A stretch of 64,000 nucleotides of DNA from Gehongia tenuis (GTDB lineage: Bacteria > Bacillota > Clostridia > Christensenellales > NSJ-53): positions 33,136 through 97,135 of the forward strand of contig NZ_JACRSR010000005.1 in the NCBI RefSeq assembly GCF_014384795.1, read 5' to 3'. This document shows, in pieces, positions 15,791-24,245 of the stretch. The notes under the pieces are model-generated. The model was not told where the DNA came from. It saw nothing but the letters and a program-made list of their open reading frames with translations, and did no database searches. Both the position numbers and the translations under genes were made by a program. The number at the start of each line of letters is the position of its first letter. Position 1 is the first letter of the stretch.

Positions 15791-17662
15791 ATGAAAGGAA
15801 AGCTTAGAAAAATACTTTGCCTCATCTTTGCTATCGCACTACTGGGCAGCCTTATGGCCGGCTGCGGCGGCGATTCCAAAGAAACGCCTGCACCTTCCGC
15901 CAGTGCTGACGCACCCAAGGATTCTGCAACCACCGATGACGGCAAAGAAGATGACAAGGATGCTTCCGGTGCAGCGGGCGGCCTTGAAAACGGCATCACC
16001 CCCCGGGAAGAGACTTTGTACATGGGCGGTCTCATGTGGGGCCCGCCAGCCAACTTCAACCCCATGTCCAGTACGGGTGTTTTCCCCACCAACAGCGGTG
16101 ACGGCAGCAAGATTTTGATTTATGAGCCGCTGTTCATGTACAACCTGATGGCTACCGATAATGGTACCAATGGTCTTGAGCCTCTTCTGGGAACTGAATT
16201 CTCCTGGGAGGGCAACGATCTTATCGTTAAGCTGAACCCCGCCGCCAAGTTTAGTGACGGCGAGGCTTTCACGGCGGAGGACGCCGCTTTCTCCTTCCAG
16301 CTTGGTTCCGATTACAGCATTCCTTGGTCCTCGGCTGCTGATATCTTTGATAAGGTTGAAGCAAAGGATGACCATACCCTGGTGCTGACCATGATCGAAG
16401 GCGGCAACAAGCTGATGGCCATTCGCCAGCTGGGCCGTGTTCCCATGATGCCCAAACATATCTGGGAGCCCCTGACGCAGGAAATGGAAGAGGCCGAAAT
16501 CCGTGCCTACGAGAACTTTGATCCCATCGGCACCGGTCCCTATACCGTACTGTATTATGATGATACCCGCATCGTTTGCCTGCGTAACGATGAATACTGG
16601 GGCCAGGATGCTTCCATGTTTGGCAAGCTGCCCGCTCCCAAGTACATCACCGTTCTTCGCTGGAACGACAACGCCGGCATCAACACCGCCTTTGCCAATG
16701 GCGAACTGGACATCACCGAATCCTTCCTGCCCCAGGTCTGGCAGCTGTGGGAGGACGGCGCGCCCGTCAAGACCTATCTCAACGACTCCCCCTACCATGT
16801 ACCCGCCGTGCTGGTTACCCTGGTTTTCAATCTTGAAAAGCCCGGCCTGAACAACCCCGATGTACGGCGCGCCATCGCTTATGCCATCAATTATCCTCGG
16901 ATCAGTGAATTGGCCATGAGCGGTTATTCCCAGGATATCGTGCCCTCCTTGATGCTGCCCCAGGAGATGGAGCAGTGGCTGAATGAGGACGAGGAGATGA
17001 AATCTCTCCGCTGGACCTATGATAAGGAAAAGGCCGTTGAAATTCTGGATGGACTGGGCGCCGAACCCGGTGCCGACGGCGTCCGCGTACTGCCCGACGG
17101 TACCCGTCTTGGCTTCTGGAAACTGGAATGCCCGAAGGGATTCTCCGACTGGACCGCCGCTCTTGAAATCGTGGCCCAGAATTTGAAGGAAGTCGGCTTT
17201 GATGTGGGGTCCGAGCTGCCCGAGTCCGCTCAGGTGACCAATCATAAACAGATGGGCGAGTTCGACATGATCATGGACCGTCCCGCCTTCTATGTTGATC
17301 CCTCTCAGCCGTGGGCCCGCTGCCAGTACATCATGGACATCTCCGGTGTGCCGGCTATCGGTGAGCAGGCTTTCACCAACCCCAACCGTTACAGCAACGA
17401 TCGTGCCACCGAAATCATCAAGGAACTGTCCGTCACGGAGGACAATGCCAAGATGAAGGAGCTCTATACCGAACTGGATAAGCTCTATCTCAAGGATATT
17501 CCTCAGATCACGCTCATGTACCGGCCCTATCGTTTCTACACGGTGTATGAAGGAACCTGGACCAATTGGCCCACCGAGGACAACGATCCCGATATTCCGC
17601 CCTTCACCGGTTTTGATGGTGCTGCTGTGAGAGCGCTTTATACCATCGAACTGAAAAAGTAG
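15791..17662 (+). CDS. ABC transporter solute-binding lipoprotein, family 5 (SBP1)
   Basis: A 623-residue lipoprotein: signal peptide with LMAGC lipobox (Cys25), then an acidic, Ala/Asp/Lys-rich linker to about residue 70, then a SBP_bac_5 domain. Family hallmarks are visible: LIVKLNPAAKFSDGEAFTAE (start of the DGxxxTAxDV region), PIGTGPYTV, DIPQITLMYRP near the C-terminus. Family-5 proteins bind peptides, nickel or, in many Clostridia and Thermotogae, oligosaccharides, and deliver them to an OppB/OppC-type permease. No permease is adjacent; a strong terminator follows, so this is an orphan binding protein that must borrow a permease from elsewhere, perhaps the one at the window end. GAGGAGG precedes the ATG by 8 bases. 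Closest paralogue in the window is SBP2. Confidence 0.93.
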   Translation: MKGKLRKILCLIFAIALLGSLMAGCGGDSKETPAPSASADAPKDSATTDDGKEDDKDASGAAGGLENGITPREETLYMGGLMWGPPANFNPMSSTGVFPTNSGDGSKILIYEPLFMYNLMATDNGTNGLEPLLGTEFSWEGNDLIVKLNPAAKFSDGEAFTAEDAAFSFQLGSDYSIPWSSAADIFDKVEAKDDHTLVLTMIEGGNKLMAIRQLGRVPMMPKHIWEPLTQEMEEAEIRAYENFDPIGTGPYTVLYYDDTRIVCLRNDEYWGQDASMFGKLPAPKYITVLRWNDNAGINTAFANGELDITESFLPQVWQLWEDGAPVKTYLNDSPYHVPAVLVTLVFNLEKPGLNNPDVRRAIAYAINYPRISELAMSGYSQDIVPSLMLPQEMEQWLNEDEEMKSLRWTYDKEKAVEILDGLGAEPGADGVRVLPDGTRLGFWKLECPKGFSDWTAALEIVAQNLKEVGFDVGSELPESAQVTNHKQMGEFDMIMDRPAFYVDPSQPWARCQYIMDISGVPAIGEQAFTNPNRYSNDRATEIIKELSVTEDNAKMKELYTELDKLYLKDIPQITLMYRPYRFYTVYEGTWTNWPTEDNDPDIPPFTGFDGAAVRALYTIELKK

Positions 17663-17681
17663 TTCCCTTTCATTCTATAAG

Positions 17682-17709
17682 TGGACCCGCTTCGGCGGGT
17701 CCATTTTTT
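17682..17709 (+). terminator. Intrinsic terminator after SBP1
   Basis: Perfect 9-bp stem TGGACCCGC / GCGGGTCCA with a TTCG tetraloop and a T-run. Confidence 0.93.
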
Positions 17710-17906
17710 GTATCCCGCCTTTCACAGCTTCTAAAAATTGTCAAGTGTTTTACTATGAAAATCGTTTAAAAAGTAAATAATTTGTGAACTTTATTGGTTT
17801 CGGTGTTCATGATATAGTTTATAATTATTTTATGAGTCTATTATATTTAAAATATTGTTATAAATTATAAATCGATATGGGGAATCTTAATTTTAAATTA
17901 CAAAAT

Positions 17907-17916
17907 GCAAATTTGC
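17907..17916. promoter_or_regulatory. Palindrome GCAAATTTGC at the SBP2 promoter
   Basis: Perfect 10-bp palindrome ending directly before the -35 box. A near copy, ATGCAATTTGC, occurs in the permease leader (63813-63823). Role inferred. Confidence 0.45.
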
Positions 17917-17945
17917 TTGTATTCTTGTCTCGCATGTATTAAAAT
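17917..17945 (+). promoter_or_regulatory. Putative promoter of SBP2
   Basis: TTGTAT (17917-17922), 17-base spacer, TAAAAT (17940-17945). Moderate match, but flanked on both sides by palindromes, as expected for a regulated promoter. Confidence 0.5.
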
Positions 17946-17946
17946 C

Positions 17947-17960
17947 TCATTTGTAAATGA
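17947..17960. promoter_or_regulatory. Palindromic operator TCATTTGTAAATGA upstream of SBP2
   Basis: Arms TCATTT and AAATGA around GT, right after the -10 box and covering the expected transcription start. The same 14 bases (reverse-complement orientation) occur at 63590-63603 in the leader of the ABC permease, which makes a shared DNA-binding regulator likely. Confidence 0.6.
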
Positions 17961-18085
17961 TCACGCAAATTCGTGACCATGGGTACTTTAAAAAATAAAT
18001 AGAGTCTTTCCCGTGTTCATGAAGTGATTGTTGAAAGCCATGGCAATTGGGCCATTGCTATAAACAATTCAAAAGGAGGATCTAC

Positions 18086-19951
18086 ATGAAAGGTAACCTG
18101 AAAAAACTGCTGTGCCTGGTTTTCGCAGTAGCTCTGTTGGGTAGCCTGCTCGCCGGTTGCGGCGGCGGTTCCGAAGGAACTCCCGCTCCTGGTGATGCCA
18201 GTGCTCCCAAGGATTCTGCTGCTGCGGATAACAAGGATGACGGCAAAGACAACGACGCTAATGCTGGTCTGACGAATGGCACGACCCCTCGTGAGGAGAC
18301 CCTGTATGTGGGCGGTTTGTTGTGGGCTCCCCCCACCAACTTCAACCCCATCTCCGGTACCTCCGTGTTCCCCATGAGTGGTGCTGGTGGCGACCGTACG
18401 TTCGTGTATGAGACGCTGTTCATGTACAACATGATGAACCCCGAGGGTGGCGCTGCCAGCCTGGAGCCCTACCTGGGCACCGAGTTCAACTTCGATGGTG
18501 ATGTTCTCACCGTGAAGCTCAACGAGAACGCTAAGTTCAGCGATGGCGAGCCCTTCACCTCTGCGGATGTTGTGTACACCTTTGAGATGGGCAAAACCTA
18601 CTCCATCTGGTGGTCCGACGCTTGGCAGATCTTCGAGAGCATCACGGCTGTGGACGACTACACCGTTGAGTTCAAGTTGATCGAAGGCGGCAACAAGAAC
18701 ATGGCTCTTCGCCAGATCAGCCGTGTGTCCATGCTGCCCAAGCACATCTGGGAAGCCAAGGCTGCCGAGATGGAAGAGGCTGAGCTGCGTCAGTGGGAGA
18801 ACTTTGATCCCATCGGCACCGGCCCCTACAAGATCATGTACTACGATGACACCCGCGTGGTTTGCGTCCGTGACGACAACTACTGGGGCCAGGACGAGTC
18901 CATGTTTGGTGCTCTTCCCGCTCCTAAGTATGTCACCCATATCCTCTACAAGGATAACGCTGGTGCCAACACCGCTTTCCAGAACGACGAAATCGACATC
19001 ACCGAGTGCTTCATTCCCCAGGTTTGGGAGATGTGGGAGGATGGTTCCCCCATCCGCTGCTACCTGAACGAGCTCCCCTATCACATTCCTGGCACCATCC
19101 CCATGCTGTTCATCAACATGGAGAAGCCCGGTCTGAACAATGCTGATGTGCGTCGTGCTATCGCCTACGCCATCAACTACCCCAAGGTTATCGAGCTTGC
19201 GATGAGCGGTTACTCCGAGGACATCGTTCCCTCTTTGCTGCTTCCTCAGGAGCAGGATAAGTGGCTGAACGTGGACGAGGAGCTTGAATCCCTCCGCTGG
19301 ACCTACGACGAAGCCAAGGCCAACGAGATCCTCGATGGTCTGGGCGCTGAGAAGGGTTCCGACGGTATCCGCGTGCTTCCCGATGGCACCCGTTTGGGTC
19401 CCTGGAAGCTGGAGTGCCCGAAGTCCTTCTCTGACTGGACTGCTTCCCTTGAGATCGTTGCTCAGAGCCTGAAGGCTGTGGGTATCGATGCTGGCGCTGA
19501 GCTGCCTGAGCAGGCTGTGTGGCTGAACCATTCGCAGACTGGTGAGTTTGATATCATCATGCAGCGTCCTGGTTCCTACATGGATCCCTCTCAGCCGTGG
19601 GCTCGCTGCAAGTTCATCATGGACGGCAGCAGCACCCCCGCTGTGGGCGAGCAGGCTTTTGAGAACTTCAACCGTTACAAGGACGACCGCGCTAGCGAGA
19701 TCATCGCTGAGATGTCCGCTACCGAGGACGAGGCCAAGTTGAAGGAACTGTACACCGAGCTGGATAAGATCTACCTCCGTGACATTCCGATCATCCCCCT
19801 CATGTATCGTCCGCTGCGCTTCTACACCATCAACGAGACCGTGTGGACCGGCTGGCCGACCGAGGATAACAATCCTGAAAACGTGCCTCCGATGACCGGC
19901 TTCGAGTGTGCTGGTGTGAAGATGCTCTTCATGATTGAGAACGTGAAGTAA
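18086..19951 (+). CDS. ABC transporter solute-binding lipoprotein, family 5 (SBP2)
   Basis: A 621-residue lipoprotein, start at 18086 after AAAGGAGG (the frame continues upstream without a ribosome site). Lipobox LLAGC with Cys25, then an Asp/Lys/Ala linker and a SBP_bac_5 domain (VKLNENAKFSDGEPFTSADV, PIGTGPYKI, IPIIPLMYRP). It is a close paralogue of SBP1 over the full length. Codon choice is strikingly biased to GCT, GGT, CGT, AAG and ATC, unlike many neighbours, which points to very high expression; this would fit a major surface binding protein. It has its own promoter with palindromic sites and its own terminator, and no permease beside it. Ligand unknown; oligosaccharide or peptide. 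Confidence 0.93.
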   Translation: MKGNLKKLLCLVFAVALLGSLLAGCGGGSEGTPAPGDASAPKDSAAADNKDDGKDNDANAGLTNGTTPREETLYVGGLLWAPPTNFNPISGTSVFPMSGAGGDRTFVYETLFMYNMMNPEGGAASLEPYLGTEFNFDGDVLTVKLNENAKFSDGEPFTSADVVYTFEMGKTYSIWWSDAWQIFESITAVDDYTVEFKLIEGGNKNMALRQISRVSMLPKHIWEAKAAEMEEAELRQWENFDPIGTGPYKIMYYDDTRVVCVRDDNYWGQDESMFGALPAPKYVTHILYKDNAGANTAFQNDEIDITECFIPQVWEMWEDGSPIRCYLNELPYHIPGTIPMLFINMEKPGLNNADVRRAIAYAINYPKVIELAMSGYSEDIVPSLLLPQEQDKWLNVDEELESLRWTYDEAKANEILDGLGAEKGSDGIRVLPDGTRLGPWKLECPKSFSDWTASLEIVAQSLKAVGIDAGAELPEQAVWLNHSQTGEFDIIMQRPGSYMDPSQPWARCKFIMDGSSTPAVGEQAFENFNRYKDDRASEIIAEMSATEDEAKLKELYTELDKIYLRDIPIIPLMYRPLRFYTINETVWTGWPTEDNNPENVPPMTGFECAGVKMLFMIENVK

Positions 19952-19965
19952 GCAACACAAACAAA

Positions 19966-19996
19966 AACAAGTCCGCATTTGCGGGCTTGTTTTTTT
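19966..19996 (+). terminator. Intrinsic terminator after SBP2
   Basis: Stem AACAAGTCCGC / GCGGGCTTGTT with an ATTT loop and T-run. Confidence 0.9.
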
Positions 19997-20010
19997 CTAC
20001 AAATTTAAAA

Positions 20011-20039
20011 TTGACACCCTATCTTTCAGCCTTTATACT
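20011..20039 (+). promoter_or_regulatory. SigA-type promoter of the degV gene
   Basis: TTGACA (20011-20016), 17-base spacer, TATACT (20034-20039). Confidence 0.8.
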
Positions 20040-20076
20040 GGTTTTATCTTTGTAAAATTGAGGTGATCTCTGTCCA

Positions 20077-20931
20077 ATGGCAAAAGTAAAGATTATTGCG
20101 GATAGTACCTGTGATCTTAGCGATGATTTAGTAAAGGCTTTTGATATTTCCATTCTTCCCCTCTATGTAAATATTGGCGGACGGGACTATAAGGATCGAA
20201 CGGAAATCGATCAGGACAAACTCTTTGAACTGGTGAGCGAATATAAGGTTCTTCCCAAAACCGCCTCCATCTCCTATCTGGATTTCGAGGAACATTTGGC
20301 GCCCTGGTATGAGGAGGGCTACGATGTCATTTTCATCTGTATCTCCTCCGATCTGTCCGCCACCTATCAGAACGCCTGCACCTATGTGAGCGGCAAGGGC
20401 TGGGACCGTGCCTACGTGGTGGATTCCAAAAATCTCTCCACGGGTGTGGGCCATGTCGTGCTCAAAGCCGCGGAGCTGGCGCAGGCGGGTATGAGCGGTG
20501 CCGAGGTGGTGGAAGCTCTAAAGGCGTTCATCCCCCGGGTCAACAGCAGCTTTGTTATCGACACCATGGAATATCTGCATAAGGGCGGCCGCTGTTCCAC
20601 GGTGCAGGCCGTGGCGGGATCGGTGCTCAAACTGCATCCCCAGATCGATGTGGTGAACGGAAAAATGACGGTAGCCGATAAGATCAAGGGCAAACGCAGG
20701 CGCTGTCTGGATACCTATTATCGCAACAAAGTGACGCCCTTGCTGGACCGCATCGACCCCCACCGCATCTTCGTAACCCACACCGCCAGCGATGGGGACG
20801 CCGAATATTTTGCGGAACGTCTCAAGGCGGATAAGCGTTTTGAAAACGTCCATATCACCCGTGCAGGATCGGTTATCTCCAGCCATTGCGGACCAGGCAC
20901 CATCGGCATCCTGTTTATTACCAACGACTAA
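20077..20931 (+). CDS. DegV family fatty-acid-binding protein
   Basis: A 284-residue soluble protein with the DegV signature opening KIIADSTCDLSDDL and the fatty-acid carboxylate site TASIS at residues 66-70 region, followed by FICISSDLSATYQNA and the C-terminal FVTHTASDGDAE and HCGPGTIGI. DegV (FakB-like) proteins bind a fatty acid and present it to the FakA kinase for phosphorylation, feeding membrane lipid synthesis. No fakA gene is in the window. Ribosome site GAGGTGATC, own promoter and own terminator, so a single-gene unit. Confidence 0.94.
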   Translation: MAKVKIIADSTCDLSDDLVKAFDISILPLYVNIGGRDYKDRTEIDQDKLFELVSEYKVLPKTASISYLDFEEHLAPWYEEGYDVIFICISSDLSATYQNACTYVSGKGWDRAYVVDSKNLSTGVGHVVLKAAELAQAGMSGAEVVEALKAFIPRVNSSFVIDTMEYLHKGGRCSTVQAVAGSVLKLHPQIDVVNGKMTVADKIKGKRRRCLDTYYRNKVTPLLDRIDPHRIFVTHTASDGDAEYFAERLKADKRFENVHITRAGSVISSHCGPGTIGILFITND

Positions 20932-20937
20932 TGCTGA

Positions 20938-20964
20938 AAAACCTCTCCAATGGAGAGGTTTTTT
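20938..20964 (+). terminator. Intrinsic terminator after degV
   Basis: Stem AAACCTCTCC / GGAGAGGTTT with AAT loop and T-run. Confidence 0.92.
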
Positions 20965-20984
20965 AATTCATCAACAATAAAACG

Positions 20985-21013
20985 TTTACTTATTTGAAGG
21001 ATAGTGCTATGAT
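20985..21013 (+). promoter_or_regulatory. Promoter of the alcohol dehydrogenase operon with cre-like element
   Basis: TTTACT (20985-20990), 17-base spacer, TATGAT (21008-21013). The palindrome AAACGTTT (20980-20987) overlaps the -35 box; with its flanks it matches 12 of 14 positions of the CcpA cre consensus as I recall it, so a LacI-family repressor could block this promoter. Confidence 0.6.
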
Positions 21014-21053
21014 GTTTGTAGCCAAAATAAAATGTTTGAGGAGGTCATGTACC

Positions 21054-22139
21054 ATGGAAACCATGCAAGGCCTGGTTGCCTATCCCAATGGTGATATTCA
21101 GCTCGAGACCGTTTCTGTGCCTAAAATCGGCGAAAATCCTTATGCGCCCCACGATGTTCTTTGCGAGGTGGAATACTGCGGCATCTGCGGCAGCGATATT
21201 CATCGGTGGAAATCGGATAAAACGGGTGTGAAAACGTCTCCTCATAAAGTAGTTGTGGGCCATGAAATCGTCAGCGTTGTCAAAGCCGTCGGCAAGGAGG
21301 TCACCACGGTAAAACCCGGAGACCGTGTTGTCCATGAGATTGTTACCTTCTACTGTGGGCGCTGTCCCGCCTGCCTTGAAGGCCGGTTCAATATCTGCAA
21401 CACCATTCCCCCAATGGAGGGCCGCGCCCACTTCGTGACTGGCGGCGGTTTTGCCAAATATACCGTCTGGCCGGAATGGCAGCTCCACAAGCTTCCCGAT
21501 TCCATCGATCCCAAATCCGCCGTTTTGATGGAGCCCACTGCCGGTTCCATTCACAGTGTCATTACCCGTATGGGCATCAAGGCCGGTGAGTCGGTGGCCA
21601 TCCTGGGTCCCGGTGCCCGCGGTCTTTTGATGATGCAGGTATGCAAAGCCATCGGCGCTGGTCCCATCATCATGACCGGTTTGGAGCGGGATGTCCCCAC
21701 CCGCCTTGCCATGGCCAAAAAACTGGGCTGCGATTACGTGATCAACGGTGAGAAGGAAGACGTTCGCCAGCGCATTGCGGAGATTACCGGCGGCATCGGT
21801 GTGGATGCGGTGCTGGAGAACACCGGATCGGTGGAGCCCATCGACGAGTCCTTGGACATTGTGCGCAAGGGCGGTAAGGTTCTCTGGGCCGGCGGCGGCA
21901 TTCGCGGCGGCATCGTTGCGCCGGTGGACACCTACAAGATCATTGTCAAGGAAATCGATGTTCACGGCGAAATCTCCCAGGTGCCCTACGATTGGAAAAC
22001 AGCCATCCATCTGGTGGAAACGGGTGCGGTCAAACTGGATGAACTGGTCACCCACACCTTCCCGCTGAAGGATTGGGAGCAGGGCTTCGATCTTGCCGCA
22101 ACCAGTCCAGAATGTCTCCGCGTCGCCATTCAGCTTTGA
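21054..22139 (+). CDS. Zinc-dependent alcohol/polyol dehydrogenase
   Basis: A 361-residue medium-chain dehydrogenase, start at 21054 after GAGGAGG; a second ATG three codons on is possible. Catalytic zinc ligands Cys45 (in CGICGSD) and His70-Glu71 (GHE) are present, and the structural zinc lobe is complete: CGRCPACLEGRFNIC gives Cys101, 104, 107 and 115. The NAD(P) Rossmann motif is ILGPGARGLLMMQ. Family members oxidise sorbitol, threonine, butanediol or sugar acids; the substrate cannot be told. It is followed after 8 bases by a LarA-like isomerase gene, suggesting that the two act in one hydroxy-acid or sugar-acid pathway, the isomerase adjusting stereochemistry and the dehydrogenase oxidising. 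Confidence 0.9.
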   Translation: METMQGLVAYPNGDIQLETVSVPKIGENPYAPHDVLCEVEYCGICGSDIHRWKSDKTGVKTSPHKVVVGHEIVSVVKAVGKEVTTVKPGDRVVHEIVTFYCGRCPACLEGRFNICNTIPPMEGRAHFVTGGGFAKYTVWPEWQLHKLPDSIDPKSAVLMEPTAGSIHSVITRMGIKAGESVAILGPGARGLLMMQVCKAIGAGPIIMTGLERDVPTRLAMAKKLGCDYVINGEKEDVRQRIAEITGGIGVDAVLENTGSVEPIDESLDIVRKGGKVLWAGGGIRGGIVAPVDTYKIIVKEIDVHGEISQVPYDWKTAIHLVETGAVKLDELVTHTFPLKDWEQGFDLAATSPECLRVAIQL

Positions 22140-22147
22140 GGTGCGTT

Positions 22148-23428
22148 ATGGGAACCATTGAACAAATTTTAGATCCCATGCCCATACCTCGGATGGTCAA
22201 GGTGAAGCAAACCTTTGAACGTCCCAGGATAGAGAACGTGGCCAAAACCCTCGAATCCAGAATCAAGGCCCATCCCGCCCTGACCGCTATCTGGCCGGGC
22301 ATGTCCATCGCCGTGGGTGTAGGCAGCCGCGGCATCACGGATCTCCCCCTGCTGGTCAGGACAACGGTGGATGCCTTGAAAGCGGCCGGCGCCATTCCCT
22401 TTATCATTCCAGCTATGGGCAGCCACGGCGGGGCAACGGCGGAGGGACAGATTGCCATGCTGGCAGGCCTGGGTGTATCAGAAAAGACCATGGGCGTTCC
22501 CGTGCGTGCCACCATGGATACCGTATGTCTGGGCGAATCGGCCAACGGGCTGCCCGTGTATTTTGATGCCCTGGCTCACGAGGCCGACGGTATAGTGATC
22601 ATCAACCGAATCAAACCCCATGTGGCTTTCCGAGGTCAATTTGAAAGCGGCCTCATGAAGATGATCACCATAGGGCTGGGCAAGCAGAAGGGAGCTGCCA
22701 TGTGCCATGAGCTTGGCTTTGGCAAAATGGCGGAAAACATCCCCGCTATCGGCCGGGTCTCCCTGTCCAAGGAGAACGTCCTTTTTGCGGTAGGCACCTT
22801 GGAGAATCCCTATCACGAGATCTGTGAGATCACCGTGCTGGGCAAAAATGAGATCGAACGCGAGGAACCAGGACTGCTGGAGCGGGCTAAAACTCTGCTG
22901 CCCCGCATCTATTTTGATGAACTTGATGTTCTCATCATTGATGAGATTGGCAAGAACATCAGCGGAACCGGTATGGACACCAACGTGGTGGGACGTTATC
23001 ACACGCCCTACTGTTATGGCGGGCCCACCATCACCAAGATGGCCGTGCTGGATCTGACCGATGTGTCCCATGGGAATGGCACAGGTATTGGCATCGTGGA
23101 CTTCACCACGAAGCGGGTTCAGGATAAGTTTATTCCTGACCAGGCCTACGCCAACTGTCTGACCTCCACGGTGGTGCAGAGCGCCAAGATGCCCATGGTG
23201 CTGGGCAGTGACCGATTGGCCATTCAGGCCGCTGTCAAGACATCCAATGTGCTCGATAAACGAAAGGTCCGCATGATGCATCTAAGAAATACCCTGGATA
23301 TGGAGCTCGTCGAAGTCTCGGAAAATCTGCTTCCAGAGGTCAGAAATCATCCCATGATGGAAGCGGTTTCAGATCCGTATTCATGGCGTTTCGATGAAAC
23401 GGGTGTTCTGCTGGATACTCTTATTTGA
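22148..23428 (+). CDS. LarA-like nickel-pincer isomerase (lactate racemase superfamily)
   Basis: A 426-residue protein, start at 22148 after GAGGTG; the frame runs upstream but overlaps the dehydrogenase gene. Segments GVGSRGITDLP, PAMGSHGGATAEGQ and NRIKPHVAFRGQ are typical of the DUF2088/LarA superfamily, in which members carry the nickel-pincer nucleotide cofactor and racemise or epimerise 2-hydroxy acids. It belongs to one of the uncharacterised LarA-like groups and not to LarA itself. No larB, larC or larE cofactor-maturation genes are nearby; they would have to lie elsewhere. Operon partner of the zinc dehydrogenase. Confidence 0.82.
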   Translation: MGTIEQILDPMPIPRMVKVKQTFERPRIENVAKTLESRIKAHPALTAIWPGMSIAVGVGSRGITDLPLLVRTTVDALKAAGAIPFIIPAMGSHGGATAEGQIAMLAGLGVSEKTMGVPVRATMDTVCLGESANGLPVYFDALAHEADGIVIINRIKPHVAFRGQFESGLMKMITIGLGKQKGAAMCHELGFGKMAENIPAIGRVSLSKENVLFAVGTLENPYHEICEITVLGKNEIEREEPGLLERAKTLLPRIYFDELDVLIIDEIGKNISGTGMDTNVVGRYHTPYCYGGPTITKMAVLDLTDVSHGNGTGIGIVDFTTKRVQDKFIPDQAYANCLTSTVVQSAKMPMVLGSDRLAIQAAVKTSNVLDKRKVRMMHLRNTLDMELVEVSENLLPEVRNHPMMEAVSDPYSWRFDETGVLLDTLI

Positions 23429-23455
23429 GAATGGCGCAGGGCCTTGCGGAAATTA

Positions 23456-23484
23456 AAAAAGCGAACCTATCTGGTTCGCTTTTT
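23456..23484. terminator. Bidirectional terminator between larA-like and spoIIQ-like genes
   Basis: Perfect 12-bp stem AAAAAGCGAACC / GGTTCGCTTTTT with TATCT loop; A-run and T-run make it work both ways between convergent genes. Confidence 0.92.
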
Positions 23485-23487
23485 AGC

Positions 23488-24243
23488 TTATTTCGTTGGG
23501 AATGTGGTGGCGGGGTCCTGGGAAGCGTCCCCTTTCCAGACCTCGAAATGCAGGTGCGGGCCCTCTTCCGATTCAATCATGGCGCTGGTTCCTACGGCGC
23601 CGATCTGCTGGCCTTTTTCCACCTTGTCCCCCACCTTCACAGTGTTGGTGGCGGCAAGGCAGGCGTAGACCGTTCTTACATCATTGCCGTGATCAATGAT
23701 CACCACGTTGCCGTAGAAACCATCTTCCTTGACGTCGGTCACTTCACCGGCAAGAGCTGCGCACACCTTGGTGCCCTCCTCCGCTTTGATATCCAGACCT
23801 TGGTGGGTGGTCCACTGGTCCAACGTTTTCGAATATCTTAGCTGGTCCTTGGAGTAGGTTTGTCCAAATTCGCCCTCCACAGGTTTTGAAAGCTGCAGCT
23901 CATTGACGGGCTTAGCTGTCTCCGTGGGCTGAGGCGCAGCTGTGGGTTCGGGCGTCGCCTTGAGATCCTCCACCGCTTGATTGCGTTCCTGCTCTGCATC
24001 AGCGATGCTTTGGTTCAAATCGGGCAGGTATTCCACCTGCTGACTGCCTTCCGAGGGCGCGGGCGTCGCCTGGGCCTGCTGCTTGTCGCCCTGAAGGCCG
24101 GTTGCCACCAAGGCGGTAGCGCCCGCAAGGGCGAGGCAGGCAAAGACAAAGACGTATACGCCCTTTCCCTTCATAAAATCCTTGAAGCTCTTTTTCTGCC
24201 CATCCTGGCCGCGATTGGAACCGTTCCTATATCTGTTGCTCAT
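23488..24243 (-). CDS. spoIIQ: SpoIIQ-type membrane M23 endopeptidase
   Basis: A 251-residue protein starting at the ATG 24243 (AGGAGGTGAT upstream). Residues 28-50 form the single membrane anchor, residues 55-115 are a Pro/Thr/Glu/Gln-rich linker, and residues 120-251 an M23 domain: His147 and Asp151 (HQGLD), and HLH at 230-232, so the zinc and catalytic residues look intact, unlike Bacillus subtilis SpoIIQ, which lost one. SpoIIQ is the forespore membrane half of the channel to SpoIIIAH in the mother cell. The order murA-spoIID-spoIIQ is conserved in spore formers. The Shine-Dalgarno lies in a perfect hairpin, implying translational control. Gene symbol by synteny and domain layout. Confidence 0.8.
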   Translation of the reverse strand: MSNRYRNGSNRGQDGQKKSFKDFMKGKGVYVFVFACLALAGATALVATGLQGDKQQAQATPAPSEGSQQVEYLPDLNQSIADAEQERNQAVEDLKATPEPTAAPQPTETAKPVNELQLSKPVEGEFGQTYSKDQLRYSKTLDQWTTHQGLDIKAEEGTKVCAALAGEVTDVKEDGFYGNVVIIDHGNDVRTVYACLAATNTVKVGDKVEKGQQIGAVGTSAMIESEEGPHLHFEVWKGDASQDPATTFPTK

Positions 24244-24245
24244 TA

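Larger units (their letters stand above)
17710..18085. other. AT-rich control region of SBP2
   Basis: 376 bases with no gene. It holds the palindromes and the promoter listed separately, an inverted repeat TCACG-CAAATT-CGTGA (17961-17976), and a direct repeat GTGTTCATGA (17803-17812 and 18013-18022). Several short palindromes at and just after the promoter suggest multi-layer repression. Confidence 0.5.

Noticed and set aside
18017..19978. 653-residue minus-strand frame
   Set aside because: Antisense to SBP2; long because of the strong codon bias of SBP2. No motif or ribosome site.
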